Shown here: positions 36,086 through 48,625 of the stretch, in pieces
How the letters are laid out: every line of letters starts with the position of its first letter
Position numbering within the stretch: position 1 is the stretch's first letter
NCBI GenBank assembly: GCA_013399875.1
Contig: VXAZ01003885.1
Coordinates: forward strand, 712,265-776,264
Length of the DNA stretch: 64,000 nt
Reading direction: 5' to 3'
Source of the DNA: Gymnorhina tibicen
Taxonomy: Eukaryota > Chordata > Aves > Passeriformes > Artamidae
Program-made: the position numbers and the translations under genes
Notes under the pieces: model-generated
Database searches by the model: none
What the model was told of the DNA's origin: nothing
The model's input: only the letters and a program-made list of their open reading frames with translations

Positions 36086-38128
36086 AAAAACTGCCAGGAA
36101 GCTTTGGAGTCTGCAAAAATGCTCACAGGTGCAAATTCATGCTGTCTCTTTTGGTGCAAACAAGCCTGTCTGAAATAAAAGTAAATAAATGATACAGGAT
36201 CAGAGCATTTGATTTATTTGAATGCAGTGTTTCATACCTCAGGGAGGAAAAAAAAGAAGCAGTAATTCTTTCCTTAAAAAGTAGTGTTTTGGTTGAAAAT
36301 AAGGATTGAGCTTTATCTGAGGATTTGAAGATCTGAGGTCTCAGAAGAAGTTAATGATTCTTTACTTTGTAGTTTTCTAGGAGCTGCAGCACAAGACTAA
36401 ACCATCATTCCTGTAGCCTGTCTCTGTTTATAGGTGTTAGGGTGAAGTTGATGATGGTCCAGACTTTCAGCCCAGTTTTTGTTGAGGCTTTTGGATCTTT
36501 CAGGCAGAGCAAATGTGATATTTGGGTGAGAACAGCAATTTGACCGTTTTCAGGAGTAATGAAAACACCTGATGACCTGAATTAGGTAAAGACTGTGTGG
36601 TCTGTGTGGGGACAGGGGACGGACAAATCTTCAGACTTGAAGTTCCTCTTTATTTTTCTTAATCTGTAGTTGTCACTACTGCAGTCTGCCTCCCAGTGCC
36701 ATGAAAGAGCCAAGTCAGAAGGAATCAAAGCAAACAGTTGGAGCCTTGAATTTAAAAGCCTGTGACACCTTCCTGAATGAGACTGGCTTGCTGGTGAGCA
36801 GGCAAGTCAGAATTGGGCGGATTGATGGCAACTGCCTCTTTACTTGCCTAGGAAGTAGTGGGTGTAAACTTGGTGGGTTCTCAAATGGGGAATTAAGGTA
36901 CCAGCCAGGGGCTTGGCTGTTAAAAGCAGGATGTGGACTACCCCTCTGAATGTATCCTACCAGCCTAGATACTGTATACTGGGATGGAACTGCAGGAAAG
37001 AGGTGCTCTGGCATTTGTACACAATGTCTGATTCCCAGAGATCTCTTTTCTTGTGTCACCAGCACAGGGATGTAACCTAAGAGGGAAAGCAAATGATTTG
37101 GGCATTGTTATTGGCCAGTACAGCTTCTAAACCGTGTTTTAGGAAACAAATTATAGCAAAAGTAAGACAGTTTATAATCATTCAGCTTTCTCCTCACAAG
37201 GGTGCTCCTCTCCCAAGGATTACTGGCAGTGGCCTTTTGCTCAGACACAGGAAAGCAAAGTTTCAGCAGGGAAATCAGTGTTTGCAGCAAATCTCTGCCT
37301 GGTATTTGGGCTCCTTGCATTAATCCTAAACTCTTGCTCTCCCAGCACACTGCCAGTATCTCATCCATCCCAGGGAATCCATTACTGAGTCTCACTGTGG
37401 ACTTTATAGTGTAGAGTGTAATAGAGATTCCAAAGAAGTGGAGGGCTTAACTCAATAACCTGCATTTGATCACATTCTGGCCATCATTCAGGTCTCTGGG
37501 GTGCGATGATCATACAGGTAATGGAAAGTTGCATATTCAGCTGGGTATATAGTTTTCATCTCTGGCATAAGGAAAAAGGATGAATATCTATTCCAGGGGA
37601 CATTTTTGGAAAAGGCCTGTGATTGATATCTTAGCCAGAAAGATTTTAAACTCTTAGAAAACACTTTGTAATTGCCCCAAAATGCTGGTACTGAGTGGCA
37701 GCAATTTTAATAATTTAAAGATTAAAATAAGAATATTATAATTTAATGAAGTCTCTTTATATGCCTGTGCTGTGTGGGGTTTCAAGCAGATCATGGGTTT
37801 TTAAAAGTCATATAGAAAAAGAACATAGTTTGAACACTTAATAATAAGTAAAAAATGTAAAAAATGGGTCATTCAGTGAACTGCTTAATATATTTTCTAG
37901 AAATCTTTTCCTGTTGTTCAGTGTACAGAATATCTTAAGATTACATGAAGTCTGCAAAGCTCATTAGAAACCAATAAAGGCTTTTTAGGCTGTTGTGGAA
38001 GATCATGGGTTAATGGATAGACTCATGCGACCTTTGTAGGAGTCTAGAAATTTGCTGAGCTAACTGAAAAATCATACAATATATTAAATAAACTAAATTC
38101 CCTAGTAGACAGGGAATTTATCTGTCCA
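36086..38128. other. Unique intron sequence, turning AT-rich
   Basis: Nothing recognised. From about 37.5 kb the sequence is strongly AT-rich with runs of TTTAA and AATAA type. Confidence 0.7.
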
Positions 38129-38290
38129 GATGAGCTGTGGCTGCCCCACCCCTGGAAGTGTCCAAGGCCAGGTTGGATGGGGCTTGGAGCAACCTGAGAC
38201 AGTGGAAGGTGTCCCTGCCCATGGCAGGGGGTGGCACTGGATGAGCTTTAAGGTCCTTTCCGACCCAAACTCTTCTGTGTTTCTATGATT
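38129..38290 (+). mobile_element. CR1 LINE fragment, 3' end
   Basis: It runs from 'gagctgtggctgcccc' through 'gaagtgtccaaggccagg', 'cttggagcaacctgagac', 'gtgtccctgcccatggc' and 'gatgagctttaaggtcc' to the tip 'ttctatgatt'. It lacks the leading 'ggcacagggtgcccag' segment and the ggat part of the 'ctggatccctgg' block. Sense to PTPRT. Confidence 0.93.
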
Positions 38291-39540
38291 TTCAAGTGCT
38301 CAAATCTCTTCTTTTCGAGAATGAGTAATGGTAGTACAAAAAGATGTGGGGTTGGTGTTTGTTGGTAGTTTTTTTTTTTCTCTGAGCAGTCTCTCAGGAA
38401 ATTTTAAGTTTGTTGCTGTGGGTGACATCTCTTCCACTCAAATATAAATGCACTGTGCACCAGTAGAGGGAAACAGTCATTGTACATAATTTATATTCCT
38501 CAGTGCCACATCCTTGTTCAATTAGTAATAAGTTTATGATAGTCTGGTCCACTGGGATTTAGCAAAATCACCTTAAAAAGGATTTATGTTTCTGTGCTTT
38601 GACAATTTTTTTGATCATATCCCAGAGATTGTATAGCACCACCTCATTGTTCTGTGAAACACGGGACAGACCTAAGGCTCTCACCGAGTTTCCAGGGCTT
38701 GTTTCCTGGCCAGGCACTCTCAGCTGCTGTCCTCAGTGAGTTACCTGTTGCCTGCATGTTTGTATACAGGTTTTTTCACACTATGAAGGAAAATAACAGC
38801 TGGTACCAGGTGTAATGCAGATCAACACCCTAGATTTTACAGTTAGCAGAGAGAGGACAGGATCTTTCACTAGGTCTGTATACAAATATACTTATTATAT
38901 GCATGTAAAAATTAAACTTGCAAAGCCAGGGTAAGAACCAGCATTTCTGCTCGGAGTGTGCATCAGCAATACTTCTGAATTCTTCCAAAATTCAATGAGG
39001 CAAAAATCTAAGCCTGGAGTAACTAGTAAATGTACTTGCGAGTTACTGATTCTAGATTATTGATGTTTCATATCAAAAAAGTAGCTGCAAGTTTGAGGAA
39101 GTCAAGAGGAGCTTGTTAAATGAAGGGTTTTAGAGCAACTCTGCTTGTTCTTATGTTTCTCATTGTCACCTTCTCACCTGTGAAACACTGTCAGTTTGCC
39201 AGGACTGAAAATCAGGTTCTATTTTATAATTGCCCAGTTTAATTAGTACCAGCATGTTAGTGCACTGACTTTATCTAAGACATTAAATCACATAATTGAC
39301 ACTTTCAATATCATAAAGTGTGGAACTGAGTTGTGGAAGATTGATCCAACAGGGTATAAATTTTTTCTTTCGCTACTGAATTTTTTAACGTTGGTTGGTG
39401 ACGCTAGAGAGGTTTAATATAAAGTGTAGGTTTTTGGAAATACTTAACGTAGATCCTAAAAGACAGACTTTACAAGGGAATTGGTACACACTGCTTACCT
39501 GGATGATACTGAAAAATTGTTTGTGTGCCTGAAACGCAGT

Positions 39541-39652
39541 GCCCACGGATGGGCAGCCTGGTCTAGTGGAAGGTGTCCCTGCCCATGGCAGGATGCTGGA
39601 ACTGGATGATCTTTAAGGCCCCTTCCAACTCAAACCATTCCAGGATTCTATG
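39541..39652 (+). mobile_element. CR1 LINE fragment, short 3' end
   Basis: About 112 bp: 'gcagcctggtctagtggaag', 'gtgtccctgcccatggcag', 'gatgatctttaaggccc' and the tip 'caaaccattccaggattcta'. The 'cctggtctagtgg' wording marks a subfamily different from the neighbouring copy at 38.1 kb. Sense to PTPRT. Confidence 0.88.
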
Positions 39653-39879
39653 GCTGGTTTGGAAAACCTAGTGTAGTAAATTTAACTCAAATTTCATAGC
39701 ATTGATATAGACAAATGAGTTAAATGTGTGAGTCCAGGACTACCCTGGGCATTATAAGCTTTTTTTTATACCCTTCTACTGGGCCAGACTGGAGGAATCC
39801 TAACTGAAGTTAAAGCATAATTCATGAAATCTATTTCACCGCTGCTCTGAACGTAAAAACAAGGAATATGCTGTTATAG

Positions 39880-40420
39880 GTAGTGCCTCACACATAGCTG
39901 GAGGAGGATAAAATTATCAGACAGGAGGAATTAGGATTTTGAAATGTGATGAAATAAAAAAAAATGGTATGTAATTTAGCATCACAGAATGCAAGGTCAT
40001 GCATCTCAGGACTGATTAGTTTTTTTGGTTTAAGATTTGAGATCAGCTGGAAGTGACAAGAAGCTGTTGGAGCATTAATCTCAGGAGACTGAGATGAGTC
40101 TGAGATGTGCTTCTGGAAAGAGACTGTCTTTCTCTAGGGCAAGATGGCAAAATAGGAGTGGGTTATATAGATCAGAAATTATTTTATCTGGAGTATTCTG
40201 GAAGGTGATTCCATCTGGACAGCACAGGTACTCCTTCAGAGGAATGATGAATTCAGCACATCACAGATGTAAAGAAGGGCTGTAAGGAGATTTGGCACAA
40301 TTGAGAATTTTTGCCATGGGGAGACTGGAGTGTCTATCTCCCTTAATCCAGCAAAACAGAGCCTGGGAGGTGCAGTGAAGGAAAGCATGCAGTGCTCTAG
40401 CCATTCCAGCTTAGAAAAAG
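39880..40420 (+). mobile_element. Probable ancient L3-like CR1 fragment (internal to 3' ORF2 region), heavily decayed
   Basis: The segment 'aatgcaaggtcatgcatct' (about 39989-40007) matches a conserved stretch I recall from old amniote CR1/L3 elements, after a fitting lead-in ('gaggataaaatt', 'gtaatttagcatcacaga'). Further matches come in the right order: 'aggagtgggttat' with 'attattttatctggagta' (about 40155-40194), 'gattccatctggaca', and 'gagactggagtgtctatct' with 'ccagcaaaacagagcct'. The middle is badly eroded and nothing is translatable. The order of weak matches supports the call. A profile search is needed for boundaries. Confidence 0.45.
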
Positions 40421-42082
40421 AATGAATTGGCCAGGCCTTCACTGTCTGTGAAGACCCAGCAATGTCATCACAGGACTTCTGGTTCCCAAAGAATAAATAA
40501 CAGAGGTGCAGGAGCAGGAGGCAAGGGTTGGTAGCTGCCTTAGCACCACCCTCAGCCTGTGTGCTTTGGATGAGATCTCTTTAGTGTGGGAACCTTACTC
40601 CAGAACAATCAAGCTTTTGCTACAGTGAAACTATGGTTTCACAAACTGCTGGTGCACAAAATTGGTGTCCAGACTCCTTCAGAATGAAATTATTTTCTTT
40701 TCCTAAATAGCAATAAACGCTCTTTCACTTCTGTCCTCACCATGGTGTCTTCCAGCCGTCCCAAGAAAGCTCTGGTGACATTGGCAAGAAAATAGCATTC
40801 CATGTCATTGGTCATTTTTCTCTTGAGTTCACCTCATTGTTGCCTTCATCATCCAATGTAGGTCAAAAAAATAAAATCAGATCATTTAGCTGAGGATCTG
40901 CTAATAACTGTTGTAATTTTGACTGGAGGCACCCAGCCCATGCTGTCACCATGAGTTCAGTGTTCCCAGGGGCTGCTGTCAGCGCTGAGGAAAGAGGTCA
41001 CTTTTCAATAGCTCCCGTTTTCGTTTCCTTGTTCTCAGCTTGGAGTGCCATCAAATTCCATGTTTGTGGTAACTGCTCCATTACAGAAATGTTGTGGCAA
41101 TTAGCTCTGCATAGGTGAGAAATCTCACAGTGCAGCTGGCTCTGAGCTCTGGTGGTTGTGTGAGGAGCAGGGTCACGAGTGTAACTGTTTGAAAAGTTGC
41201 TGCTGTGACTGGGATTCAGGTCAAGTGTATTCAGAAAGTCACTGTTCACACTTGTCCTGCAGCTGGATGCAGATGCCCTGTGGTTGTGTCATCTCTATCT
41301 CTGAGGAACGAGAACATTGAACCAAAACCTGGCTTACACAACTCTGGCACAATCTTTGTATCTGACACCAGGTCCACTCACTTGGATTCTCTTTAGTCTT
41401 TGTGCTAATAAAATTAGAACTGCTGGTTAAATAATGCTGTTTTTTTTTTTTTAACTCCATATTAATTGTAGTCTCTGTTCTGGGAAATTCTATTAGTTTT
41501 CGCCACAGATGAGTGTTTTCAGATAAACAACATCTTTATTCCAGCTGGGACTTCATCATCAAGTTCATCTTAATTATCTAATCTTAAAATAGTCTTAAAC
41601 TGCTAGAAATGCTGCAGTATAGGCAAGTGTTACAATTATTTCTTCCCTGTGAGACAGTGTTTTAGAATTTAAAAAAAACCCCAAACAAACCAAAGCTGTT
41701 ATTGATAGTCTGGTGAGAAGCCTGTCTTGTATAAAGTGCAGAATGTGATGGAAAGCAGTTGTGCCTCCTGGGTACAGCCTGCCAGGCACAGTCATTTCCG
41801 TGGAAAACCAGACACTGCAGTCCCTGTCTCGTCCCTGCCTCTTGCCTGGGGTGTTGGTTCAGCACGTGGCAGATGCTCTCTCTGCAGTGTCACTGTCCCA
41901 TGCCAGTGCCTGGCATGAGGGCAAAACCCCCCCTGTCCCTTCTGTTTCCAGCTAACCCCGTGAAGGGGACAGCCAGAAGCTGTCAGGGTGTGGCAAAGGT
42001 GTAGAAGTTATCCTGGGAGCTTACACATTCCAGAAGTGCCCAGAGACTCTGAAAATGTTTGAGTATCAGTGAGGCTTGTCCA
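40421..42082. other. Unique intron sequence
   Basis: No exon. It contains the poly-T run at 41.44 kb and an A/C tract at 41.67 kb. Decayed CR1 could continue a little past 40.42 kb, but I cannot support it. Confidence 0.6.
41440..41452 (+). repeat. Poly-T run (13)
   Basis: Thirteen T in ordinary intron. An A-rich tract (aaaaaaaaccccaaac) lies about 220 bp to the right. Confidence 0.9.
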
Positions 42083-42276
42083 TGGAATCACAGAATATCC
42101 TGAGTTGGGAGAGAACCACAGGGATCATCCAGTCCAACTCCTGGCCCTGCCCAGACACCCCAACAACCCCACCCTGGGCATCCCTGGCAGCGGTGCCCAA
42201 ACGCTCCCGGAGCTCTGGCAGCCTCGGGGCCGTGCCCATTCCCTGGGGAGCCTAGGCAGTGCCCAGCACCTGGAAA
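42083..42276 (-). mobile_element. CR1 LINE fragment, antisense, variant subfamily
   Basis: It begins 'tggaatcacagaatatcctg' and continues 'gatcatccagtccaactcc', 'ctggccctgcccagacacc', 'ccaaacgctcccggagctct' and 'ccctggggagcctaggcag'. This is the reverse complement of a CR1 3' end of the type with a 'gttggaaggggcccac'-like tip, unlike the copy 385 bp to the right. GC-rich for this part of the intron. Confidence 0.88.
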
Positions 42277-42660
42277 GTGGGAAGGTGTTCGAGGCTGGGA
42301 ATGTGTTTTGAGGAAGATTCAGTGTGAACTTGTCCTGTTCATGAGTTTTCCAGGTAACATCTGGCAGGTGTCTGACCTGATCCAGCTGTTCAGCCAGTTT
42401 TAAGCCGACTGTGTGCAGTTCCCTGTTGTCTTTCCCTTTGCCAGTCATGAGTATGTGTTGGTGAGGGGATTGTGAGAGGACTCTGGGGTAAAAAAAGGTG
42501 GTCTGATGCCATAATTGTTATAATAGGCTAAAAAATCCATAGATAACAAATGGAGATGCCTGATTAGCTTATTACTAATAATAAATAAAACCTTTCAGGT
42601 ACAAGCCTTAGCACACTGAGTAAAGATCAACAGAGAGGCCATAGGACAAACACAAAGAAA

Positions 42661-42900
42661 GTCATAGGATCATGGAATGGTTTGGGTTGGAATGGGACCT
42701 TAAAGATCACCTGATTCCAGCCCCCACCACGGGCAGGGACACCTTCCACTATCCCAGGTTGTTCCAAGCCCCATCCAACCTGGCCTTGGACACTTTCAGG
42801 GATCCAGGGGCAGCCACAGCTTCTGTGGGCACCCTGTGCCACGGCCTCTTAAATTCCTCTTAAAGAATTTCCTCTTAATTTCTAATCTGAATCTCTCCCC
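42661..42900 (-). mobile_element. CR1 LINE fragment, 3' end, antisense
   Basis: It begins 'gtcataggatcatggaatgg' and runs 'tttgggttggaatgggacct', 'caccttccactatcccagg', 'catccaacctggccttgg', 'gatccaggggcagccacag', then 'tctaatctgaatctctccc'. It is well preserved, so it is probably one of the younger insertions here. Confidence 0.95.
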
Positions 42901-45900
42901 TTTTATTTTAAAAATGTGCTTCCAAACATTCTTTCACTCCATCTCTCTTACATTTTTGGCTGCAATGCCTAATGTGCAGTTAGCTCAAGTATCAGTATAA
43001 TTGCAGTATGGTTATAATTGGATAAGTATATTTAATACCAATTCAGTTGATCAGAAACTGAATCTAATTTCTGAATGACTTAATGTCATGATCATAATCT
43101 TTTGAAGAACTGTATATTTAATAAATCAGATTCTCACACAGGCATCTTAAAATTTAAATGACTTGTATAAAAATGGACAATGAATTTATTAGAAATTTTT
43201 ATACCTAGTTAAGCTGCAGAGCTGAAATCTTGAGGAGGACACTTAATAAAAATCTTTGCGTCTGAGTATCTGCACTTTCACCTGGTGCTGTGGGAATGCA
43301 TTACATTTTAATGGAGTTTCCCGGGCTGTTAAATACTGTATGCAGCTACACTCATAAGCACCCTTTAATCCAGCAGCATCAAGTGGAAAGGTGCTTTATA
43401 GGGCTTGTCGAGGATGTGGATAAAGCAATATCATGCACAAGGTATTTGTCTAATTTCTGGAGATGGCGTCATTCAATTTCAAGTGTAAAGAGAAGTCTTT
43501 AAAGCAAAGACAATTACCTTAAACTGCTGGTAAGACCTTATTTCCAGATGTAAATGTCCAGTAAATGAGCTTTTTGTGCATCTGAATTTCACTTACGAAC
43601 TTCGACTATTTCAGTGTAAGAACAGCAATAACATTTGTCTGCAGTACTGCCAAAAGTGTGGGCTTTTACACGCATTTTACACAATCCTCCAAGATTACTG
43701 AAGGGAAATATTGAGGTACTGTCAGTGAAACGGCTTTGAAGCCTGTTTCAAATTTAGATTTTTAGAATCTGCCCTCTACTGGGCCATCTCTGCTGCACGT
43801 CCATCCCGACTGCAACACCAAGGGCAGGTGAGGTTGGGATAAAAAGCGCGGAGTACCTGGTTCACATCTCTCAATGGATCAAGGATTAAAAGATGACTGA
43901 AACCATGCTTTATATGACAGGAAAGGGCTTCTTATTCCAAGCTGGTCATTCAGTATCCCAAGAAGTGATTGCTTTTAGATTCTTTCGCCTTGTGCCTTTT
44001 AAGTCTTAGAAAGAAATGTTTTAAGGATTTAATGCTCCCTGGCAGAGTTCAGGCTCGATGCTGCTTAAAAGGAGTAAGAACTGTGGGGTTCAGAAAATCT
44101 GTCTTGAAAAATAGTTTCCCTTGGAAATGTGTTATTCTAAGTTTCAGCCTTAAACTGGAGGTTATCTATTGCAAAGACCGGAGAAGGGCCTTAGATGATG
44201 GAATAGGAATATTTTTCTGTATGTTGGTTACCAAGCTGGTTTTGTGTTACAAGGATAGTACTGCCCAAAATTGTTTCAAAGTGAAGTGCAGAGTGAAAAT
44301 AAGATGTGGAAATTTTCGTCCATTTTAAAGGAATTCCTCTAAAATCAAGAACCTCAGCAGAAACTCAGCTGTTCACATCCTGTTATCAGCAAATCATTTT
44401 CCCCCACTGGTGGATGGAGACTGGAGTGGCTCACGGGGACTCCTTCAGCAACACATGGCTGATGGGCCATTTTTGAGACCACCTGTGACTCGTCACTGGC
44501 TGCAGGTGGCCAAGGATGTGACAGGGTGACACAGGGGATGAGAGAGGCTGGGATGTCCCCTTAAAGTCTGAGCTGTCTGTAGAGATAACTGCACTTGTGC
44601 TGAAGTTACTCTGGGTTCTCTCCTCATTTCCATGCTGTCCCTCATTAATACAGAGTTTGGAGTGCTGCAGCTCTGCTAAATGCACGTTCTGGGTCAGGGA
44701 CTGTAAGAGGAAGATTCATGGCTGTAATTAGAGAGGCACTTTGCACATATGCTTCTGTAGTAGTAGGAAATTTGGTTAAACAGAAGAGCAGCTCTATATA
44801 TTTTCAAGAACTCACAAGTGCTGTTAGGCAGAGACCTATTTATTCCTGGCACGTATTTACTCTGTGTTTTGCTCTTTGGGCAATGAATTTATGCAGAGGA
44901 GTCTGGAGGATAAAAGCAAGCAAATCTTCCCCTGGTTCCTGTATTTCCAGTGTGCTGCAGAGGACAGAGGGGCTTCCAGGGCTCAGTGTTTGCCCCACTG
45001 CCCCGGGATTCTGAACAGCAGCCTGGGTATTGCAGTGCAAGTGGTACATCAAGGGAGAATATGTGTATAAAAACGCAGAGATAGAATAAATAAGCTGAAA
45101 AAGCACTTAAAAGTCAGGTAACAAATTACTAAAATTCAAACCTGTAGCTGACTGTCAGTGCCTCAACCATCAGTCAACTGATTGAACTTTACAAGAGCTC
45201 TTGCTGAGTCCAGGATTTGCCCTCCTGTTCCCAGTGTGACTCCAGGGCACCTGGAAGCAGAGCAGCTGGAGAGCCACTGTCACTTCTGGGGCTCGCTTGT
45301 TCCTGACACATGGAATGAAGATCATGGTTTAACTGAAAACAATTTAAAATGCATGTCTTTAAATATCCTTGACATTGCACTTTAAATGTAATTGGAAACA
45401 GTAACTGTCAGCAACAAGTGAGAGGGCATTTGTAAGAGATAACCTTGATTTTGAGATATGTATGAAGTTGTAGCTATAGGAATGGTTGGAACTCAATAAA
45501 AGTTATTTATACAGCCATTCTCTGCGAGTAGCTTCCGATAACAAAGTTATTAAATTTAGCATGGTATACCAGTTGCAACACTCATTGCAAGTTATTGCCG
45601 TTGTATTATTACCCAATTAGATTTTATTTGCTGATACTCAATAACAAGATGATAGCTATCCTTTTACCTAAATCTGATATTTAACTAGTGTGGAGCTGAG
45701 CTAATACTTGTCAAGCATGATAGCTCAAATATGAAGGAGTTTTTGGAGTCCTGCACAGTGCTGGATCTTTAATTGCACATGTTCAGAAGCAATTTAAACA
45801 AAATATTAGTATTGTTCACCAAGAATCAACCCACCTCATTAGGATCTTCTCCAGGAAAACATTTAAATTATTGGTGATTCTTTTTGGAATCACTTGGAGT

Positions 45901-45904
45901 GCAG
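42901..45904. other. AT-rich intron with conserved-element-like stretches
   Basis: No exon or transposon recognised. Two stretches (43.27-43.70 and 45.52-45.68 kb) are repeat-free and rich in TAAT and AACAAAG-type sites, so they are candidates for conserved non-coding DNA. This is unproven without alignment. Confidence 0.5.
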
Positions 45905-46035
45905 ATGTGACGCTGTCGGAGCTGCCCAAGGTGGCTCGCAGCGCCAAGTCTGTGGCCATCCTGGAACCAGCATGGAGCGAGCCCCAGTGCGAGAGGCAAA
46001 GCTCGCGAGCAAGATGGTCCGCAGGCATGAGCAGA
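45905..46035. other. CpG-dense segment abutting the gap
   Basis: About nine CpG dinucleotides occur in 130 bp, including tcgcga, in a neighbourhood where CpG is rare. I see no coding frame or known repeat. It may be one end of a GC-rich insertion or a small CpG-island-like element whose other part is hidden in the gap. Confidence 0.55.
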
Positions 46036-46167
46036 NNNNNNNNNNNNNNNNNNNNNNNNNNNNNNNNNNNNNNNNNNNNNNNNNNNNNNNNNNNNNNNNN
46101 NNNNNNNNNNNNNNNNNNNNNNNNNNNNNNNNNNNNNNNNNNNNNNNNNNNNNNNNNNNNNNNNNNN
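46036..46167. other. Assembly gap (132 N)
   Basis: There are 132 consecutive unknown bases. The left flank (45905-46035) is much richer in CpG than the surrounding intron, and the right flank opens with a G/A-rich run (ggaaaggggaggggaaagg). This suggests the missing piece is GC-rich or repetitive. Open frames that seem to span the gap are artefacts of translating N. Confidence 0.99.
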
Positions 46168-46290
46168 GAAGAACTTTCTGGAAAGGGGAGGGGAAAGGGG
46201 TGGTGAGCACACAGGATTGACGAGCAGGGTAAACCAAATATAACAGGGCTAAACCAACTACGGGGGAAAAGCAGACTGACAACACAGATG

Positions 46291-46304
46291 GGATGTGTGT
46301 GTGT
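46291..46304 (+). repeat. Short (GT)n run
   Basis: About seven GT units (tgtgtgtgtgtg) 125 bp right of the gap. Confidence 0.8.
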
Positions 46305-48596
46305 GCACATGGATGTTTTTGTCCTCGTGCAGACTGTGGGTAGTGTTCTGTGAGTGCAAAAGTAAGATGCATTTTGGGAGTTCAGCACTGAGTTAATTTG
46401 CTTCCCTTGGCCTCATTTGGGAAGACTGTTCAGTTAATGGAATGATTACAAAAATGCCAGTCCAATAAGAATTTACATTTTTCTCTGAAAAAGATACGTC
46501 AGTTCTAGTTATATTTGATTGCAACCAGATTGTGTTTAATTTTATTCTGTTTGGTGGTGTGGCAAGAAACCAGACTTCCTACCCTTATTTAAGCTAATCC
46601 TTGTGTTTTATGACCATGAACTTGCAAGAAAATATCTTAGCTGCAAGGAGCTCTTCCAAAACAGGAGCCTGAACAGCAGAACAGGGAAAGGAGAAAGATT
46701 GGAAGATTTGTAGTTGCTGTTGGAATTCCTGAAATGCTGTGTGTTGAGACAATATTTTATTCATCACCAAGGATAATGTGAGTCAGTCAATGGCTGCTTC
46801 TTGCTTAAAGCTCACACACATTAATTTGAAGTTTGTATAAAAGCTGATGGAGAAAGAGAGGCTTGCTAATGGAATATAAAATAAGTGAGAAACAACAACT
46901 TCCAGACAGCTTTTTCTGCCTTGGTTGATGGTTAGAGTAAAACAGGGATGTAATTTAACTAAGTGTGCAGCTTGAACAGGTATCTACGTGACAGGATAAA
47001 ATGCTGAAATGAAGCAAGTCAATAGAGAGCTCTGACTGATCAAGGCTCCAGTGCAGCAGCTGAAGTAGAATTTAGTGAAAATGCACTATAAATACAATGT
47101 TAGACAAGCCTGTTAAGATCCACTGAATAATTAGCCTCAAGAATTTTCAGGTGCTGAAAGGAAAGAAAAGCAATGTTCCCTTTTTTTTAAGAAATAATGA
47201 ACACCCACAAATAGTTTTTACTGACAAATATAAGTAAGCACATCTTCAACAATCATGGCTAATAATTCAAGGTGAATTTTGGGAATACAAAAGAGGATTA
47301 TTTTAGGGAAAAAAAAATTGTCCTGTGACTTAAGAAATGAATTGAAGCAAAGTAAGGCTTTTTTTTTATTCTTAGTCTACAAGTATAGCAGCGTGTGCTA
47401 CAAATCTGTGTTTTTAAAAAGAAATCTTCATTTTGTCATACTATGACTAAAGCAGGAGTCTGTTTCAATGGTGGAAAGCCGTTGCATTTATAGATTGAAA
47501 GATTATTAGTTACAATCTTGAGAAAAATTGGTGGGGAATGTCTGCTTAAGAATCTTTTATGGGTTTGGTAACCTGTGTTAATTTTACAAGTTTCATTACC
47601 TTGGAACAGCCAAGTCTGAAAATTCTTAGCATAAATCTTGGTGTGTTGCAGCAGACTGGAACTAACTGAACTTGGAAAGTTTGGGTTCTTTGAAAAGGTG
47701 CAGGGTATTAGCTGACTTTTTTTATATCTTGAAAAAGATAATTCAATCAGATTAGAGAAATGTACCTACCTCTAATATTAACTTACGCTTAAAGCAATAA
47801 AATGTTAATATTGAGCTATTGAAATAGTGACAGCTCAGCTGTCAGGAGCAAAAGTACATTCTTGGTAATTAAATAAAGGACATACGTTTTTGCAAGGCAT
47901 GTTAGATGAATCATCCTTGATTTGGACATACACATTGAAACAAATGCCATTTAGTGTTAGTTTTAGTCCTAGGATACTTCAAAGTGGTTTCACTGCTCCG
48001 TGGTGGATTATGAGGTACAGAATTAGTAATGAATGTCTGAGCTGGTCTAGGGCTCAAACGATGAGACATGGAGGCAAGATTCAGCAAAGAGAAACCTGTA
48101 ATGATGAATTTTAGGAAGAACTCAGCTTAAACTGACAAGTTCAGTGAATGGAGCTTAAATACTCATTCCATGCATATCAGGATCCACAATGCTTGCTCTG
48201 CTCCGTGGGATTAGGAGCAGAACTGATAAATTCTGTCAGGCTCTGGTGCACATTTGGGACCAACACTTTCTGCAGGGAAGTGCTGGGAGAAGAACTTGCT
48301 ATTACTGGGAGGGCACTTGAGGTGTTTCACCTCACAAAGCTTCACCCGTCTGTTGCTGGAGATGTTTCTCGTGGACACCACACGTGATCCTTTACTCAGG
48401 GGAAGCAATATTTTGGTTGTAGCAAGGTTCCTATGCAAGGAACATCCAACTATTGATCTTATCCGTGCATGGGGGACGTGTGTGCATGGAAACTGTGCTC
48501 ATAGCTGCTTCAAAACATGGGAATAGATACATAACACTGAACCTGCAAAGATAGCAAGGGCACAGGACAAAAAATTGGGAAAAAACATAAAAAATT

Positions 48597-48625
48597 TTAT
48601 ATATATACATACATATATATATATG
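48597..48625. repeat. (AT)n microsatellite
   Basis: About 29 bp of alternating A and T broken by two acata units (tatatatacat, acatatatatatatgt). Likely length-variable. Confidence 0.9.

Noticed and set aside
45816..46388. Long open frames spanning the gap
   Set aside because: They exist only because 132 unknown bases are translated as open. The true flanks give short unrelated peptides.
48597..48625. AT repeat as a replication origin or matrix attachment site
   Set aside because: A 29-bp microsatellite alone gives no support for either role.
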